A DNA stretch of 49,925 nt from Candidatus Nitrosopumilus sp. (GCF_029882185.1 NZ_JAOULD010000008.1:1-49925), one strand, 5' to 3'; positions 8,144-17,531 are shown, counted from the stretch's first letter. Notes: generated by a model from the letters alone, not told the origin. Numbers and translations: made by a program.

Positions 8144-9142
8144 TCAATTCTTCTTTGCTTCTCCTGTAATATCTCCGACAATCTCCTCTAACAAATCCTC
8201 CACTGTGATTATGCCTACTAATTTTTCTTGTTCATCTATGACGATTGCCATATGCATATCTTTTTTCTTTAACTCTATGAGGAGATTACTGATTCTTTCA
8301 TTAGAGTATACAAAAAATGGTGTTCTGGCAATTTCTTTAATTATTGTTTTTTTACGTTCTCTTTCTGGGATTTTAAAAATATCCAATATATGCAATATTC
8401 CTGTAATTTTCTCTGATGTTTTATCAAAAACAGGTACTCTTGAGAATCCTCTGTCTTCGATTTTTGATATTACTTTTGATAGTGCTAGTTTCCCATCTAA
8501 TGAAAAAACATTGTCTCTTGGAGTCATGACGTCTTGAATTGGCTTGTCATCAAATTCTAGTGCGTTCCATACGAGGTCTCTTTCTTCTTTTTCTATTGCT
8601 TTTTCGGCATATCCCATATCTACAATTTCTTTAATTTCTTCTTCAGTAATTGGTTTGGGTCTTGGAGAATATCCTCCAGAAATCTTCAATATTGACATTG
8701 TGAGATATTCTAAAGCTTTTACAAATGGATACATTGCATAAGTGAATGCCAATAACACTTTGCTGAATCTAAGTGATGCTTTTTCGGGATTGACATTACA
8801 ATATGTTTTCGGCAATATCTCTCCAAAAACCAAAATAACAAATGTCATTATTCCGATTATTATTCCCACTCCCTGATTTCCAAGTAATTTTATTGCAACA
8901 TCTGCTGCAAGTACGGATGATGCAACATTTACTAGAGTATTTCCTAGATTGACACTGGAGGTCATCATGGCTGGATTCATTTTCAATTTGTAAAGAGGTG
9001 ATGATCCTGGAATTTTTTTTCTGTACATTCTGATTACTCTGGAACGTCTGACTCCTACTATTGCAATCTCAAGACCGCTAAAAAGAGCATAAAATCCTAC
9101 AAGTATTACTATTGTGACTATCTCTATTTCTACAAATTCCAT
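8144..9142 (-). CDS. DUF21/CNNM-type membrane protein with a CBS pair
   Basis: 332 residues. The N-terminal half is a DUF21 (CNNM/CorB-like) transmembrane domain with four hydrophobic segments (about 5-27, 60-85, 90-115, 125-150) and the family sequence NPEKASLRFSKVLLAF. The C-terminal half is a CBS pair (about 205-325: VMTPRDNVFSLDG ... IVIDEQEKLVGIITVEDLLEEIVGDI). CNNM/CorB proteins export Mg2+ or related divalent cations and CBS pairs sense adenine nucleotides. The CorC_HlyC domain found at the end of most bacterial relatives is missing; the protein stops right after the CBS pair. ATG start at 9142. Confidence 0.9.
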   Translation of the reverse strand: MEFVEIEIVTIVILVGFYALFSGLEIAIVGVRRSRVIRMYRKKIPGSSPLYKLKMNPAMMTSSVNLGNTLVNVASSVLAADVAIKLLGNQGVGIIIGIMTFVILVFGEILPKTYCNVNPEKASLRFSKVLLAFTYAMYPFVKALEYLTMSILKISGGYSPRPKPITEEEIKEIVDMGYAEKAIEKEERDLVWNALEFDDKPIQDVMTPRDNVFSLDGKLALSKVISKIEDRGFSRVPVFDKTSEKITGILHILDIFKIPERERKKTIIKEIARTPFFVYSNERISNLLIELKKKDMHMAIVIDEQEKLVGIITVEDLLEEIVGDITGEAKKN

Positions 9143-9242
9143 CTATTCATATTAATTCTCTGAAAAGTTAAATGATTTTTAGAAAATCATTCGTGAAAAT
9201 ATCTCTTTTTGTAGTTTTGCTGGTTTTTTGTTAATTATCTTT

Positions 9243-9743
9243 TTATTTTATTATCATTACCGGTTTTTTTGATTTGTGGACCACTTTGTATGATACACTT
9301 CCTAACAATATTTCTCCTGCATGACCATGTCCATGTGATCCCATTATGATTAATTCTATGCCTGTTTTTTTATCTTCTGCATATTTGACAATTTGATTTC
9401 CTGGATTTCCAAATAGGATCTTTTTTGAAAAAGTTGTCTTGTTTTGCTTGCATCGTTTTTCAGCGCTTTCCAAAATCTTTTGTCCTTGCTTGATCGTTTT
9501 TGTTTCATATCCTTGAGTAGATATTGATGAGAGTGGGTTTAGAAGATCATCTATTGGAGCAGGTGTGTCATCAGATGGCACCACAAAAATTCCTACAATT
9601 CTTGAATTTGTAAATTTTGCTAGATTTATTGCATAGTTTAGAGAATGGATTGAAAATTTTGAACCATCAAGTGGCACTAGGATTTTCTGCAGTCTTTTTT
9701 TTGGAAGTTTATAGTCTGCCTTTTTTTCTACTTTCTTCATCAT
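9243..9743 (-). CDS. Universal stress protein, UspA family, with intact ATP-binding motif
   Basis: 166 residues with a basic leader (MMKKVEKKADYKLPKKRLQ) and then the UspA strand KILVPLDGSKFS. Unlike the two other Usp proteins in the window it keeps the full G-2x-G-9x-G-S signature (GSHGHGHAGEILLGS), so ATP binding is expected. The basic extension is unusual for UspA and may bind nucleic acid or be an overlong start; MM at 9743/9740 gives two start choices. It is followed by the DUF21-CBS gene 100 nt away on the same strand. Confidence 0.9.
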   Translation of the reverse strand: MMKKVEKKADYKLPKKRLQKILVPLDGSKFSIHSLNYAINLAKFTNSRIVGIFVVPSDDTPAPIDDLLNPLSSISTQGYETKTIKQGQKILESAEKRCKQNKTTFSKKILFGNPGNQIVKYAEDKKTGIELIIMGSHGHGHAGEILLGSVSYKVVHKSKKPVMIIK

Positions 9744-9824
9744 ACTGTTGTTTTCATACTTGCTTTTAAATTAAAATTAGTCGAAAACCCTTCTTGAAAT
9801 TGTCTTCTAGTCTCATGTATTGAA

Positions 9825-10181
9825 TCAACACACATAATCATTTTTTTGCATGAACAAATTCAACATGACTCTCCCTTTGTCTGTGATTGTGTAAATTACG
9901 TTTGCTCCTACTGCTTCTTTTTTGATAAAGTTGTAATCTACACACAAGTGTAAATAATTCAAAAATGACTTTTTCATTCTTATCTTTGACTTTGAATACA
10001 AGTCAGAAAATGTCATTGGGTTTCCTCTTAGTTGATATAATAATTTCAACAAAGATAGTGTGCTGTAGTCTTTTGTTCTTGCTTTTACTGCATCAAGAAT
10101 TTGCTCATCTCTATGTATTATAAAATCCTCGAATTGGTCTGCCACTTCTAGTGGCACATATGTTAGTCTTGCTCGCATCAT
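9825..10181 (-). CDS. Winged-helix DNA-binding protein (transcription regulator)
   Basis: 118 residues. After an N-terminal helix (MMRARLTYVPLEVADQFEDFI), residues 55-115 read as a winged helix: TLSLLKLLYQLRGNPMTFSDLY, a recognition-like helix rich in Lys (KIRMKKSFLNYLH), and a wing ending VIYTITDKGRVMLNLF. This matches archaeal ArnR/PadR-like one-domain regulators. A perfect palindrome abuts its start codon, so autoregulation is likely. The next gene is divergent, a cation exchanger that also has an inverted repeat at its promoter and could be a target. The family is confident; its ligand is unknown. Confidence 0.82.
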   Translation of the reverse strand: MMRARLTYVPLEVADQFEDFIIHRDEQILDAVKARTKDYSTLSLLKLLYQLRGNPMTFSDLYSKSKIRMKKSFLNYLHLCVDYNFIKKEAVGANVIYTITDKGRVMLNLFMQKNDYVC

Positions 10182-10197
10182 ACCGTATGGTACGGTA
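10181..10197. promoter_or_regulatory. Perfect 7-3-7 palindrome at the regulator's start codon
   Basis: TACCGTA-TGG-TACGGTA is an exact inverted repeat whose first base is the first base of the winged-helix gene's ATG on the minus strand. Its position over the expected transcription start fits an autorepression operator. The GC-containing arms stand out in AT-rich DNA. Confidence 0.6.
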
Positions 10198-10326
10198 CAT
10201 TACCTTATTAGTCTTTAACTTGAGCTTTATTGATCTTCTCAGCTGGTTTTTTACACCTCTTTGTGCCTGGATCGGCTATTTTTAGAATAGCTTGAATTGT
10301 TTGAATTGTGAAATTATAGCATATCC

Positions 10327-10345
10327 TCTGGTTTAAACAACCAGA
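10327..10345 (+). promoter_or_regulatory. TATA-like box embedded in a 7-5-7 inverted repeat
   Basis: TCTGGTT-TAAAC-AACCAGA is an exact inverted repeat. Its centre, TTTAAAC, lies about 26 nt before the GTG of the Na+/Ca2+ exchanger gene, the normal spacing of an archaeal TATA box to a leaderless start. A regulator binding here would block TBP, so it looks like an operator on the promoter. Confidence 0.55.
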
Positions 10346-10360
10346 ATCCATACACTTTTT

Positions 10361-11296
10361 GTGGAAATCGCAATAAGTGTAATTCTTACCGTTGTGGGAT
10401 TAGTGATGCTGTGCTTTGGTGGTAATTGGTTAGTTAATGGCGGTGTTGCAATTGCAAAGAAATTTCGTATCAGCAATTTGGTAATTGGTATGACTATTGT
10501 TGCATATGGAACTTCTACTCCCGAACTTGCAGCAAGTGTTGCCGCGGCTGGAGAGCATAGTGCGATTATTCTTGGAAATATTGTAGGTAGTAACATTGCA
10601 AACGTTGGGATGGTAATAGGTCTTGCCGCAATTCTTGTTCCTCTTGCTGTAGGGAAATCTATTTTAAAAAAAGAAATTCCTATCATGCTTGGTGTTTCAA
10701 TACTTTTAATTTTACTTTCAATTGATGGGGAACTTTCTACATATGATGGTGTTTTGCTACTTGCTGGTTTGGGGGTGTTTGGATATTATACCTACAAAGA
10801 TGCCATGAAGCAAAGAGACGAAAACCAAGAGGAAATAATTCCGAATACCAATAATGTTTATCTAAAGTCTGCGGGATTGATTGGGATTGGTGTTGTTCTT
10901 TTGTATGTTGGTGCAATACTAACTGTTGACAATGCTGTAATCTTGGCAAAAGAATTTGGATTATCTGAGACAATAATCGGTTTAACTGTCATTGCAATTG
11001 GAACCTCACTTCCGGAATTAATCACATCAGTTATTGCAATCCGAAAGGGGCATGCTGATATTGGTGTTGGAAATATCATTGGAAGTAATATTTACAATAT
11101 TTTGATGATCATGGGAGTTGGTGCAGCGCTAGGTGGTGTGGTCATAGGTGCTGATGTTTATTTTGATTATACGATTATGATTGTTTTCAGTTTATCTTTG
11201 CTAATTGCGATAAAAACTGGATTTATTAGCAGAACCATTGGTATTTGTCTTACAATTGGATATGTTGCATATCTTGCAGTCACATTTTTCAAGTGA
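10361..11296 (+). CDS. Sodium/calcium exchanger family protein (CaCA, YrbG-like)
   Basis: 311-residue integral membrane antiporter with about ten membrane segments and the internal duplication of the CaCA superfamily. Alpha-repeat 1 is MTIVAYGTSTPELAASVAA with GNIVGSNIANVG, and alpha-repeat 2 is LTVIAIGTSLPELITSVIA with GNIIGSNIYNIL. The Pro-Glu acidic residues in each repeat are the cation ligands. Length and repeats fit YrbG-like Na+/Ca2+ or K+-independent exchangers. The GTG start at 10361 agrees with the TATA-like box 26 nt upstream. It is divergent from the winged-helix gene and convergent with the TldE-like gene. Confidence 0.92.
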   Translation: MEIAISVILTVVGLVMLCFGGNWLVNGGVAIAKKFRISNLVIGMTIVAYGTSTPELAASVAAAGEHSAIILGNIVGSNIANVGMVIGLAAILVPLAVGKSILKKEIPIMLGVSILLILLSIDGELSTYDGVLLLAGLGVFGYYTYKDAMKQRDENQEEIIPNTNNVYLKSAGLIGIGVVLLYVGAILTVDNAVILAKEFGLSETIIGLTVIAIGTSLPELITSVIAIRKGHADIGVGNIIGSNIYNILMIMGVGAALGGVVIGADVYFDYTIMIVFSLSLLIAIKTGFISRTIGICLTIGYVAYLAVTFFK

Positions 11297-11316
11297 TTTG
11301 TGCCTATATTTTGGGT

Positions 11317-12675
11317 CTAGATGGGGCTTACTGAGATATCTTCTGCCTTCAATGACGGCGTGATTGATGGTAGAGATGCCCACTGAATCACATTTCTTGA
11401 ATTCTTTCCAATTGCAGAAATATTTTTCATCATTGTAGGCAGGTTGTGAATTATTCTTACTGATCTTCCTGGGCCTATTATTTCCCCATTTTTGATAATT
11501 CTAATTCCACTTCTTGCAGTACATGAAAAGTCTCCTTTGATTGGATTTACTGCATATGTATACCATAATCTTCCCACTAACAATCCCTGCTTTGTTTCTT
11601 TTATCATTTCTTCTTGTGACTGATCCCCTGGAATGACTTTAAGATTATGCGGTGCTGTCATTGGAATTGGCTCTGCACTTCTTCCCATTGGTGATCCTAC
11701 ACGTGATGCATTACCTGTTGGCTGTTTTCCTTCTTTGTAACTATCAAAAAGATTTGAATATGTATTTTTGAAAATACCTTTTTCTATCAGATTTCTTTTT
11801 TTTGTTATAATTCCTTCATCATCAATTGATTTTGTTCCAATTCCATCTGGGATGTGTGGGTCATCAATCAAACTAAATTGCTCAACTGCAATCTCTTTTT
11901 CATGATGCTTTGAAAAACAACTTCTTTTTTCTGAAAATGTTTTGAAATTAAAATTTGCAGCCATCACAAATGCTAATATCTCTCCCACCGAATATGGTTC
12001 GAAAATTACAGAGCATGAATCTGGATTAATTTTTTTTGGATTAATAGATTCTATACACATTGTCTTTGCATCGGTTCCTATTTGTTCTGCAGAAAAATTT
12101 GATAGTGTTCTTCCATTTGCATATCCAATTCCTGACACTGGTGTTTCTCCATATTCTGATTCTACATTGATCAATCCTGAAATGTATGTTGCTTTATCTT
12201 TGAAACTTAACCCGTTTGAATTCATCAATTCAAAATTTTCTGATACTATGTTAAGTGATCCTGTAATCGCACTTATCTTGTCGTTGATGGATGAATTAAT
12301 CATATTTTGTGCGATATCCCTGCTTTTTGAGCCTGAAATCTGATCTAATTTCTCATCAAATGTACCAATCAACACTTTGTATTCTGTTTTATGTGGTAAT
12401 CCTCCCCAAAATTCCCGCGTTTTGAGATTTGAAAATGTTTTAAATGCGGTATCTATTGTTTTTTCTATTTCTTCTTTGTTTGTTGTTTGGATTGATGCGA
12501 TTTTTTTATCTTGAATTAATCTGATTCCGAAACTCTCGTCAAAATTTTGTTTGATTTCTACAATTTCTGAATCTGTAATTCTGACAGTTGTAATTTTTTT
12601 CTTGACTTTTACAATCTCACATTCATCAATCCCTATTTTCTTTGAATGCTGAAGTGCCTTTTCTAAGGCTGACAA
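11317..12675 (-). CDS. TldE/PmbA-like metalloprotease-family protein
   Basis: 452 residues of the TldD/PmbA family, with the N-terminal domain (EIVEIKQNFDESFGIRLI), a central VIFEPYSVGEILAFV segment and the C-terminal GFV-like end (PTMMKNISAIGKNSR). The HExxxH zinc motif of TldD is absent at the expected place, so this is the TldE/PmbA-type subunit, which normally needs a TldD partner. In other organisms TldD/E trims modified peptides such as microcin B17 or the CcdA antitoxin. The start is a TTG at 12675, 1 nt after the cofH stop, so it is the third gene of the cofG-cofH operon. No TldD is encoded beside it. Confidence 0.88.
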   Translation of the reverse strand: MSALEKALQHSKKIGIDECEIVKVKKKITTVRITDSEIVEIKQNFDESFGIRLIQDKKIASIQTTNKEEIEKTIDTAFKTFSNLKTREFWGGLPHKTEYKVLIGTFDEKLDQISGSKSRDIAQNMINSSINDKISAITGSLNIVSENFELMNSNGLSFKDKATYISGLINVESEYGETPVSGIGYANGRTLSNFSAEQIGTDAKTMCIESINPKKINPDSCSVIFEPYSVGEILAFVMAANFNFKTFSEKRSCFSKHHEKEIAVEQFSLIDDPHIPDGIGTKSIDDEGIITKKRNLIEKGIFKNTYSNLFDSYKEGKQPTGNASRVGSPMGRSAEPIPMTAPHNLKVIPGDQSQEEMIKETKQGLLVGRLWYTYAVNPIKGDFSCTARSGIRIIKNGEIIGPGRSVRIIHNLPTMMKNISAIGKNSRNVIQWASLPSITPSLKAEDISVSPI

Positions 12676-12676
12676 A

Positions 12677-13933
12677 TTATTGCTTCCTAGGATTTTTATA
12701 ATTAAATTTATTTATTTTAATCAATTCCACATAAGATCCAAACTGTGTATCTGTGACCGTATCTAGTTTATCTTCCATTTCTTCATTACCTTCAAATTTT
12801 TTTATGATGTTGTACTTTGTATCTCTTTCTGCTGGAATTCTTCTCATTTCTTTTACCATTCTTCTAATTTCTTTTGGTCTTAACAATTGACCATATTCTG
12901 AACCTGCAGAAGTTGAGATGCTTTCGTTGATCAGAGTTCCTCCAAAGTCGTTTGCTCCCCACATTAGTAACAGCTGAGACATTTTTTGCCCTTCTTTTAC
13001 CCATGACATCTGAATATTGTTGATAAAATTATTTAACATAATTCTTGCAACAGCATGAGTTAACAATACATCATTACCACTTCCTCCTTGTCTGATACCT
13101 TCATGTAATTCGTGTTTGTACATTGGAGCTTCTGTGTGGATGAAATTGAGTGGAACAAATTCAGTAAATCCTCTTGTCTCTTTTTGAATATTCCTTAATT
13201 TCGCAATGTGTTTTACTCTATCTTCAAGTGTTTCAACATGGCCAAACATCATGGTCGAAGTTGTATTGATTCCTATTTTGTGAGCACTTTTGATGACTGT
13301 TTCCCAGTCTTTTACGCTTATTCTTCCAGGCGAGATCTTGTCTCTTAATTTTTGGTTCAAGATTTCAGCAGATGTTCCAGGCAATGTGTCTACTCCAGCG
13401 TCTTTCATTCTTTTTAGAAAATCTTGGATTGAAACATTTGAGCGTGTGGCACCATACAAAATTTCTTCAGGAGAAAACCCGTGAATATGAATATCTGGAA
13501 TCTCTTTTTTGATATCTTTACAAATATTTTCATACATATCTCCCTTCATATCTGGTGGCAATCCTGCCTGGATACAAACTTCAGTTGCTCCTAATTGATA
13601 AGCTTCTTTTGCTCTACGTACAATTTCTTCATTGGGCAAAAAATATCCTTCTTCTTCTCTAAAGTCTCTACTAAATGCACAAAATCCACATTGTTTTATA
13701 CAGACATTTGTAAAATTGATATTTCTATTAACTACATAGGATACAGTATCTCCTACTCTTCTTCTTCTTAATTCATTTGCAACAAGCCCTACTAAATGGA
13801 AGTCTATCCCTTTGGCATTAAACAACACCAATCCTTCATCCGCAGATATTTCCTTTTCTGATAATGCATTGTTTAGAATATCTGAAACTATTGGGTCTGC
13901 ATTTTTCAAAAGTGAATCTATATTGATTGTCAT
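12677..13933 (-). CDS. cofH: FO synthase subunit 2 (CofH)
   Basis: Radical SAM enzyme that joins tyrosine-derived hydroxybenzyl to the aminopyrimidine intermediate, making the precursor that CofG turns into FO, the deazaflavin of coenzyme F420. The cluster motif is CIKQCGFC (CxxxCxxC) near residues 80-90, followed by IQAGLPPD and the FVPLNFIHTEAPM signature. I choose the ATG at 13933, which overlaps the cofG stop as ATGA, the usual sign of translational coupling; a TTG two codons upstream is also open. Length (418 aa) is normal for archaeal CofH. Confidence 0.95.
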   Translation of the reverse strand: MTINIDSLLKNADPIVSDILNNALSEKEISADEGLVLFNAKGIDFHLVGLVANELRRRRVGDTVSYVVNRNINFTNVCIKQCGFCAFSRDFREEEGYFLPNEEIVRRAKEAYQLGATEVCIQAGLPPDMKGDMYENICKDIKKEIPDIHIHGFSPEEILYGATRSNVSIQDFLKRMKDAGVDTLPGTSAEILNQKLRDKISPGRISVKDWETVIKSAHKIGINTTSTMMFGHVETLEDRVKHIAKLRNIQKETRGFTEFVPLNFIHTEAPMYKHELHEGIRQGGSGNDVLLTHAVARIMLNNFINNIQMSWVKEGQKMSQLLLMWGANDFGGTLINESISTSAGSEYGQLLRPKEIRRMVKEMRRIPAERDTKYNIIKKFEGNEEMEDKLDTVTDTQFGSYVELIKINKFNYKNPRKQ

Positions 13934-15102
13934 TTCCAATACTCCTCTTTTACGAATCCATCCTCATTTTCAATTACTGACATCTTATCTCTTAACTCTT
14001 TGCTAATTGAAGAAAAGTATTCTGGGTATATTGGGAACCTGCATTTCAAATCAAATCCCGCTTTTTTTGAATTTTCATCGACTTTGTTAATTTCAGGCCA
14101 TGAAAATTCTGGATTTACAAAATCTGGAGTCAATGGTGATATGCCTCCCCAATCATTAATCCCTACTGATAAGAAACTCTGGTATGATCTGGGGGATAAA
14201 TTTGGAGGAATCTGTATGTTCATCTGTGGCATGATGATTCTGGACAATGAGACCACTATCTTGAAATATTTTTCATCCGCTGATGGCTCGTTTCTCATTT
14301 TAGTATCTTGTTTTGGCTGGAAATTTTGTAAAATTACTTCTTGAATATTCCCATATTTGTCATTGAGTTTTTTTATTGCAAATATCGAATCAATTATCTC
14401 ATCAATTGTTTCTCCAATACCTACTAGGATGCCTGTAGTCATTGGAATGTCTAGTTTTCCGGAATTTTCTAAAATTTCCAATCTTGCTTTTGGCCTTTTA
14501 CTTGATGCTAGATGATGTGGCATACCTCTCTCTGTTAATCGTTCACTTACATTTTCAAGCATTACCCCCATTGAGACATTTGTTTTTTTCAATTCTTTCA
14601 TCTCTTCATAATTTAGGTTGCCTGCATTTGTATGTGGGAACAATCCTGTATCTAATGCAAGTTCTGAAGCATGAATTAGATATTCTACTGTGGTTTTGAA
14701 TCCGTTTTCTCTTAACCAGTCTCGTGCTTCTTGATATTTTTGTTCAGGTTGTTCTCCTGTAACAAAAAGGGCTTCAACACATCTATATTTTTTTGCAAGC
14801 AATAACAATTCTAAAATTTGTTGTTTTGACATCAAAGAAAGTTTTGTTTCTGTTGGCTCTGCTTTGTAGGTGCAATATGAGCAGGTATCTTTACAGAGAT
14901 TAATAATATTAAAAAATGCTTTTTTAGAAAATGTAACTGTATTTTTTTTATATTTTTTTCTTAAAATTTGAGATGCTGAAAACAAATCATTTGGACTATC
15001 TATTGCTTTTTGGTAGATATCACTTACTTCTTGACGTGACACTGGTTTGTTTTCTAAAATATTGTTTAAACTCTCAGAATCAAAGACAAGATCGTGCAAC
15101 AA
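13930..15102 (-). CDS. cofG: FO synthase subunit 1 (CofG)
   Basis: Radical SAM partner of CofH that completes the deazaflavin ring of FO. The [4Fe-4S] motif is CKDTCSYC (CxxxCxxC, about residues 72-79). The later family motifs ALFVTGEQPE, GILVGIGET and the C-terminal INDWGGISPLT are present. The product is 390 residues, starting with TTG at 15102; a second TTG lies one codon downstream. Archaea use separate CofG and CofH, as here, whereas actinobacteria fuse them. The stop codon overlaps the cofH start. It is the first gene of a cofG-cofH-tldE operon. Confidence 0.95.
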   Translation of the reverse strand: MLHDLVFDSESLNNILENKPVSRQEVSDIYQKAIDSPNDLFSASQILRKKYKKNTVTFSKKAFFNIINLCKDTCSYCTYKAEPTETKLSLMSKQQILELLLLAKKYRCVEALFVTGEQPEQKYQEARDWLRENGFKTTVEYLIHASELALDTGLFPHTNAGNLNYEEMKELKKTNVSMGVMLENVSERLTERGMPHHLASSKRPKARLEILENSGKLDIPMTTGILVGIGETIDEIIDSIFAIKKLNDKYGNIQEVILQNFQPKQDTKMRNEPSADEKYFKIVVSLSRIIMPQMNIQIPPNLSPRSYQSFLSVGINDWGGISPLTPDFVNPEFSWPEINKVDENSKKAGFDLKCRFPIYPEYFSSISKELRDKMSVIENEDGFVKEEYWK

Positions 15103-15141
15103 AATAATTTCTTGTTAGGCAGTATTTATGCTTGTATCAAA

Positions 15142-16284
15142 TTAATTTCCATTTGGTCTTTCTTGAAGCACAATTGTGATATTTGTTGTTCTTCCGTCTC
15201 TTAACACTTCTAGAATCATTTCATCTCCTACTGATTTTGCTCTTTGGAGATGAATCAAAATATCATCAATCTTTCTTACTTCTATTCCATCTACTGTTAA
15301 AATTATGTCTCCTCCCATTGGATAGTTTCTTCCATTGACTTCAATGGTTTTCTCTGATCCAATCAATCCTGCATTAGATGCTGGACTGTCTTCAACAACT
15401 GTGATAACTAAAAATCCTATGGCGTCTTTTAGATTCAATATCTCTGCCATGTCCGGATCAATATCTCTGCCTGAAATTCCGATCCATGGGTGTTTGTATT
15501 CTCCTTTTTCTACTAGTGTTGGAACAATTTTAGCTACTGTTTGTGATGGAATAGCAAATCCTACACCTGTAAATTCTCCTGTGGCTGATTGTATTGCCGT
15601 ATTGATGCCGACAATTTCTCCACGCATATTAAGCAGAGGTCCTCCGGAATTGCCTGGATTTATTGCAGCATCTGTTTGAATTACATCTGGAATAGAATAT
15701 CCTGAACCTGATGGTAATAATCTCCCTAATTGACTAACAATTCCTGAAGTCATGGAACCTGATAATCCAAATGGGTTTCCAATTGCAGCAATATTCTCTC
15801 CAACTTTAAGATTTGAAGAATCTCCAATCAATAATGGATGCAGTAATGGTAAATCTGCATTAACTTTGATCACTGCAAGATCTGTATATTCATCAGTTCC
15901 AATAATTTCTGCATTATATGATCTGCCATCAAGAAATGTAACTACTACTTTGTTTGCATTTTTTACTACGTGAGCATTTGTTATAATGTGTCCTTTTTTA
16001 TCAAATACAAAACCTGATCCTACTCCCCCTGTTACATCTTCGGATTCTCCTCTTTGAACATTTACTCTGACCACTCCTGGCTCTGATTTTTCAAAAATTT
16101 CAATCAATGATAAACTATTTGAAAATAATGGAGTTGCTTCTGCAATTACATTATTTGTGGATTCATCAATTATACTGATTTCAGTATTCAATGATCCTGG
16201 TAGATAAATGAATAATACTGCAATAATTGCAATTGCTCCCATAGCTCCTATGACCCCACCTACAAACATTCCTGTTTTGTCCAT
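15142..16284 (-). CDS. Membrane-anchored HtrA/Deg-type serine protease with PDZ domain
   Basis: 380 residues. An N-terminal membrane segment (about 6-30) places the rest outside the cytoplasm. The S1C trypsin-like domain has the full triad: His105 (TNAHVV), Asp135 (YTDLAVIK) and Ser213 (NPGNSGGPL). One PDZ domain follows (about 280-375, GFLVITVVEDSPASNAGLIGS). This architecture fits an HtrA/DegP-like quality-control protease of the cell surface. ATG start at 16284. Its end lies 40 nt before cofG on the same strand, so partial read-through into the F420 operon is possible, although no functional link is known. Confidence 0.94.
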   Translation of the reverse strand: MDKTGMFVGGVIGAMGAIAIIAVLFIYLPGSLNTEISIIDESTNNVIAEATPLFSNSLSLIEIFEKSEPGVVRVNVQRGESEDVTGGVGSGFVFDKKGHIITNAHVVKNANKVVVTFLDGRSYNAEIIGTDEYTDLAVIKVNADLPLLHPLLIGDSSNLKVGENIAAIGNPFGLSGSMTSGIVSQLGRLLPSGSGYSIPDVIQTDAAINPGNSGGPLLNMRGEIVGINTAIQSATGEFTGVGFAIPSQTVAKIVPTLVEKGEYKHPWIGISGRDIDPDMAEILNLKDAIGFLVITVVEDSPASNAGLIGSEKTIEVNGRNYPMGGDIILTVDGIEVRKIDDILIHLQRAKSVGDEMILEVLRDGRTTNITIVLQERPNGN

Positions 16285-16322
16285 GAGATTTTTTATTTCT
16301 TATTTTCTATCTAAAAGGATTA

Positions 16323-17531
16323 CTATATACTGATTGAACTTTGAGTATGATCTTTCATAGAATAACTCCTTCCTCTCCAAGTAACTGATGATGATTTTTT
16401 GGCTTGCAATAATCCGCTCAAAAATCCTAAAACCACAACCAAACTTCCAATGGGTGCAAATAATGCATATCTTAATTTTAATTCCAATCCTGTTTTTACT
16501 TCGATAATTGCTCCGATGTAAATCAGAATTGAAGCAATACCTGATGTCATACAAAGCATTTTTGCAGATATCGTTTCAACTGGGAATGCTAGAGATGTTA
16601 CAAATATTGGAAATGGAACAAATAGCAAAAATGTGACTGCAAAAAATATGCCAATTGCTATCTTACTGCTTTGAAGATACAATGGAACCATTAGTCGCTT
16701 CAACGCATTCCATAAAGTATCTTTATCCCGTGCCCAAATAGCTTCAACCAGATGCTCAGCACGTACCATTTTCATTTTATATCCTGCCTCTTTCATTTTT
16801 TTCCCTAGTGCTCCATCTTCAATAATTTCTTGTTTTACGCCTTCATGCATACCAATTTCTTGATATGTTGTTTTTTTCAAAATGAAAAAACTACCAAAAA
16901 AATATCCTGTTTTCTTTTTTGGATTGTTAACATTTAGTGCTGAAAATCTAGTATGTAGAAATGTCGAAATCATTGGAAGTGTGATATTCGTCCAAAAATC
17001 AAATGTAAGCATTTTTGGAATTGCAGATAATGCATCTAAATCAAAAGAATTCAAATGAGATACTGCAAGTGTGATGATATTTTTTGCATGTTTGGTATCT
17101 GCATCTGTAAATAACAAAAGTTCTCCTGTAGATTTTTTGTAACCTTCCATACATGCCCAATTTTTCCCCATCCATCCTTCAGGTTTTGGTTTTGCAGAAA
17201 CTGGAACAATTTTGGGATGCTTGCTTGCATATTTTGAAATTATGTCCCATGTTGAATCTTCTGATGAATCATCAATTGCAATGATTTCATAGTTTTCATA
17301 ATCTTGTTGAATTAGAGAATCTAAACATTTTCCAATAAACTCTTCTTCATTTCTAGCTGGTAAAATTATCGATACTTTGGGATTTGTTTTTGATTTGTTT
17401 TCAAATCTGTCCAAGTAGGGTGTAAATCTAAAAGAATCTGTCATGGTTTTGATAAGAAATATCCATGCTCCACAAATTCCGATTAAAATTGCAACTATGG
17501 AATAATTAAAAATATCTAAAATCAAATCCAT
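16323..17531 (-). CDS. Family 2 glycosyltransferase with C-terminal membrane segments
   Basis: 402 residues. An N-terminal membrane helix (9-30) is followed by a GT-A domain starting VSIILPARNEE at about 53, with the nucleotide-binding Asp in IAIDDSSEDSTW, the DXD-like metal site LFTDADTKH, and an acceptor-site EDGALGKKM. About three membrane helices end the protein, as in CrtQ-like and hopanoid-associated glycosyltransferases. It probably glycosylates a lipid or polyprenyl acceptor at the membrane. It is 5 nt downstream of the SRPBCC gene and forms an operon with it. Confidence 0.88.
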   Translation of the reverse strand: MDLILDIFNYSIVAILIGICGAWIFLIKTMTDSFRFTPYLDRFENKSKTNPKVSIILPARNEEEFIGKCLDSLIQQDYENYEIIAIDDSSEDSTWDIISKYASKHPKIVPVSAKPKPEGWMGKNWACMEGYKKSTGELLLFTDADTKHAKNIITLAVSHLNSFDLDALSAIPKMLTFDFWTNITLPMISTFLHTRFSALNVNNPKKKTGYFFGSFFILKKTTYQEIGMHEGVKQEIIEDGALGKKMKEAGYKMKMVRAEHLVEAIWARDKDTLWNALKRLMVPLYLQSSKIAIGIFFAVTFLLFVPFPIFVTSLAFPVETISAKMLCMTSGIASILIYIGAIIEVKTGLELKLRYALFAPIGSLVVVLGFLSGLLQAKKSSSVTWRGRSYSMKDHTQSSISI

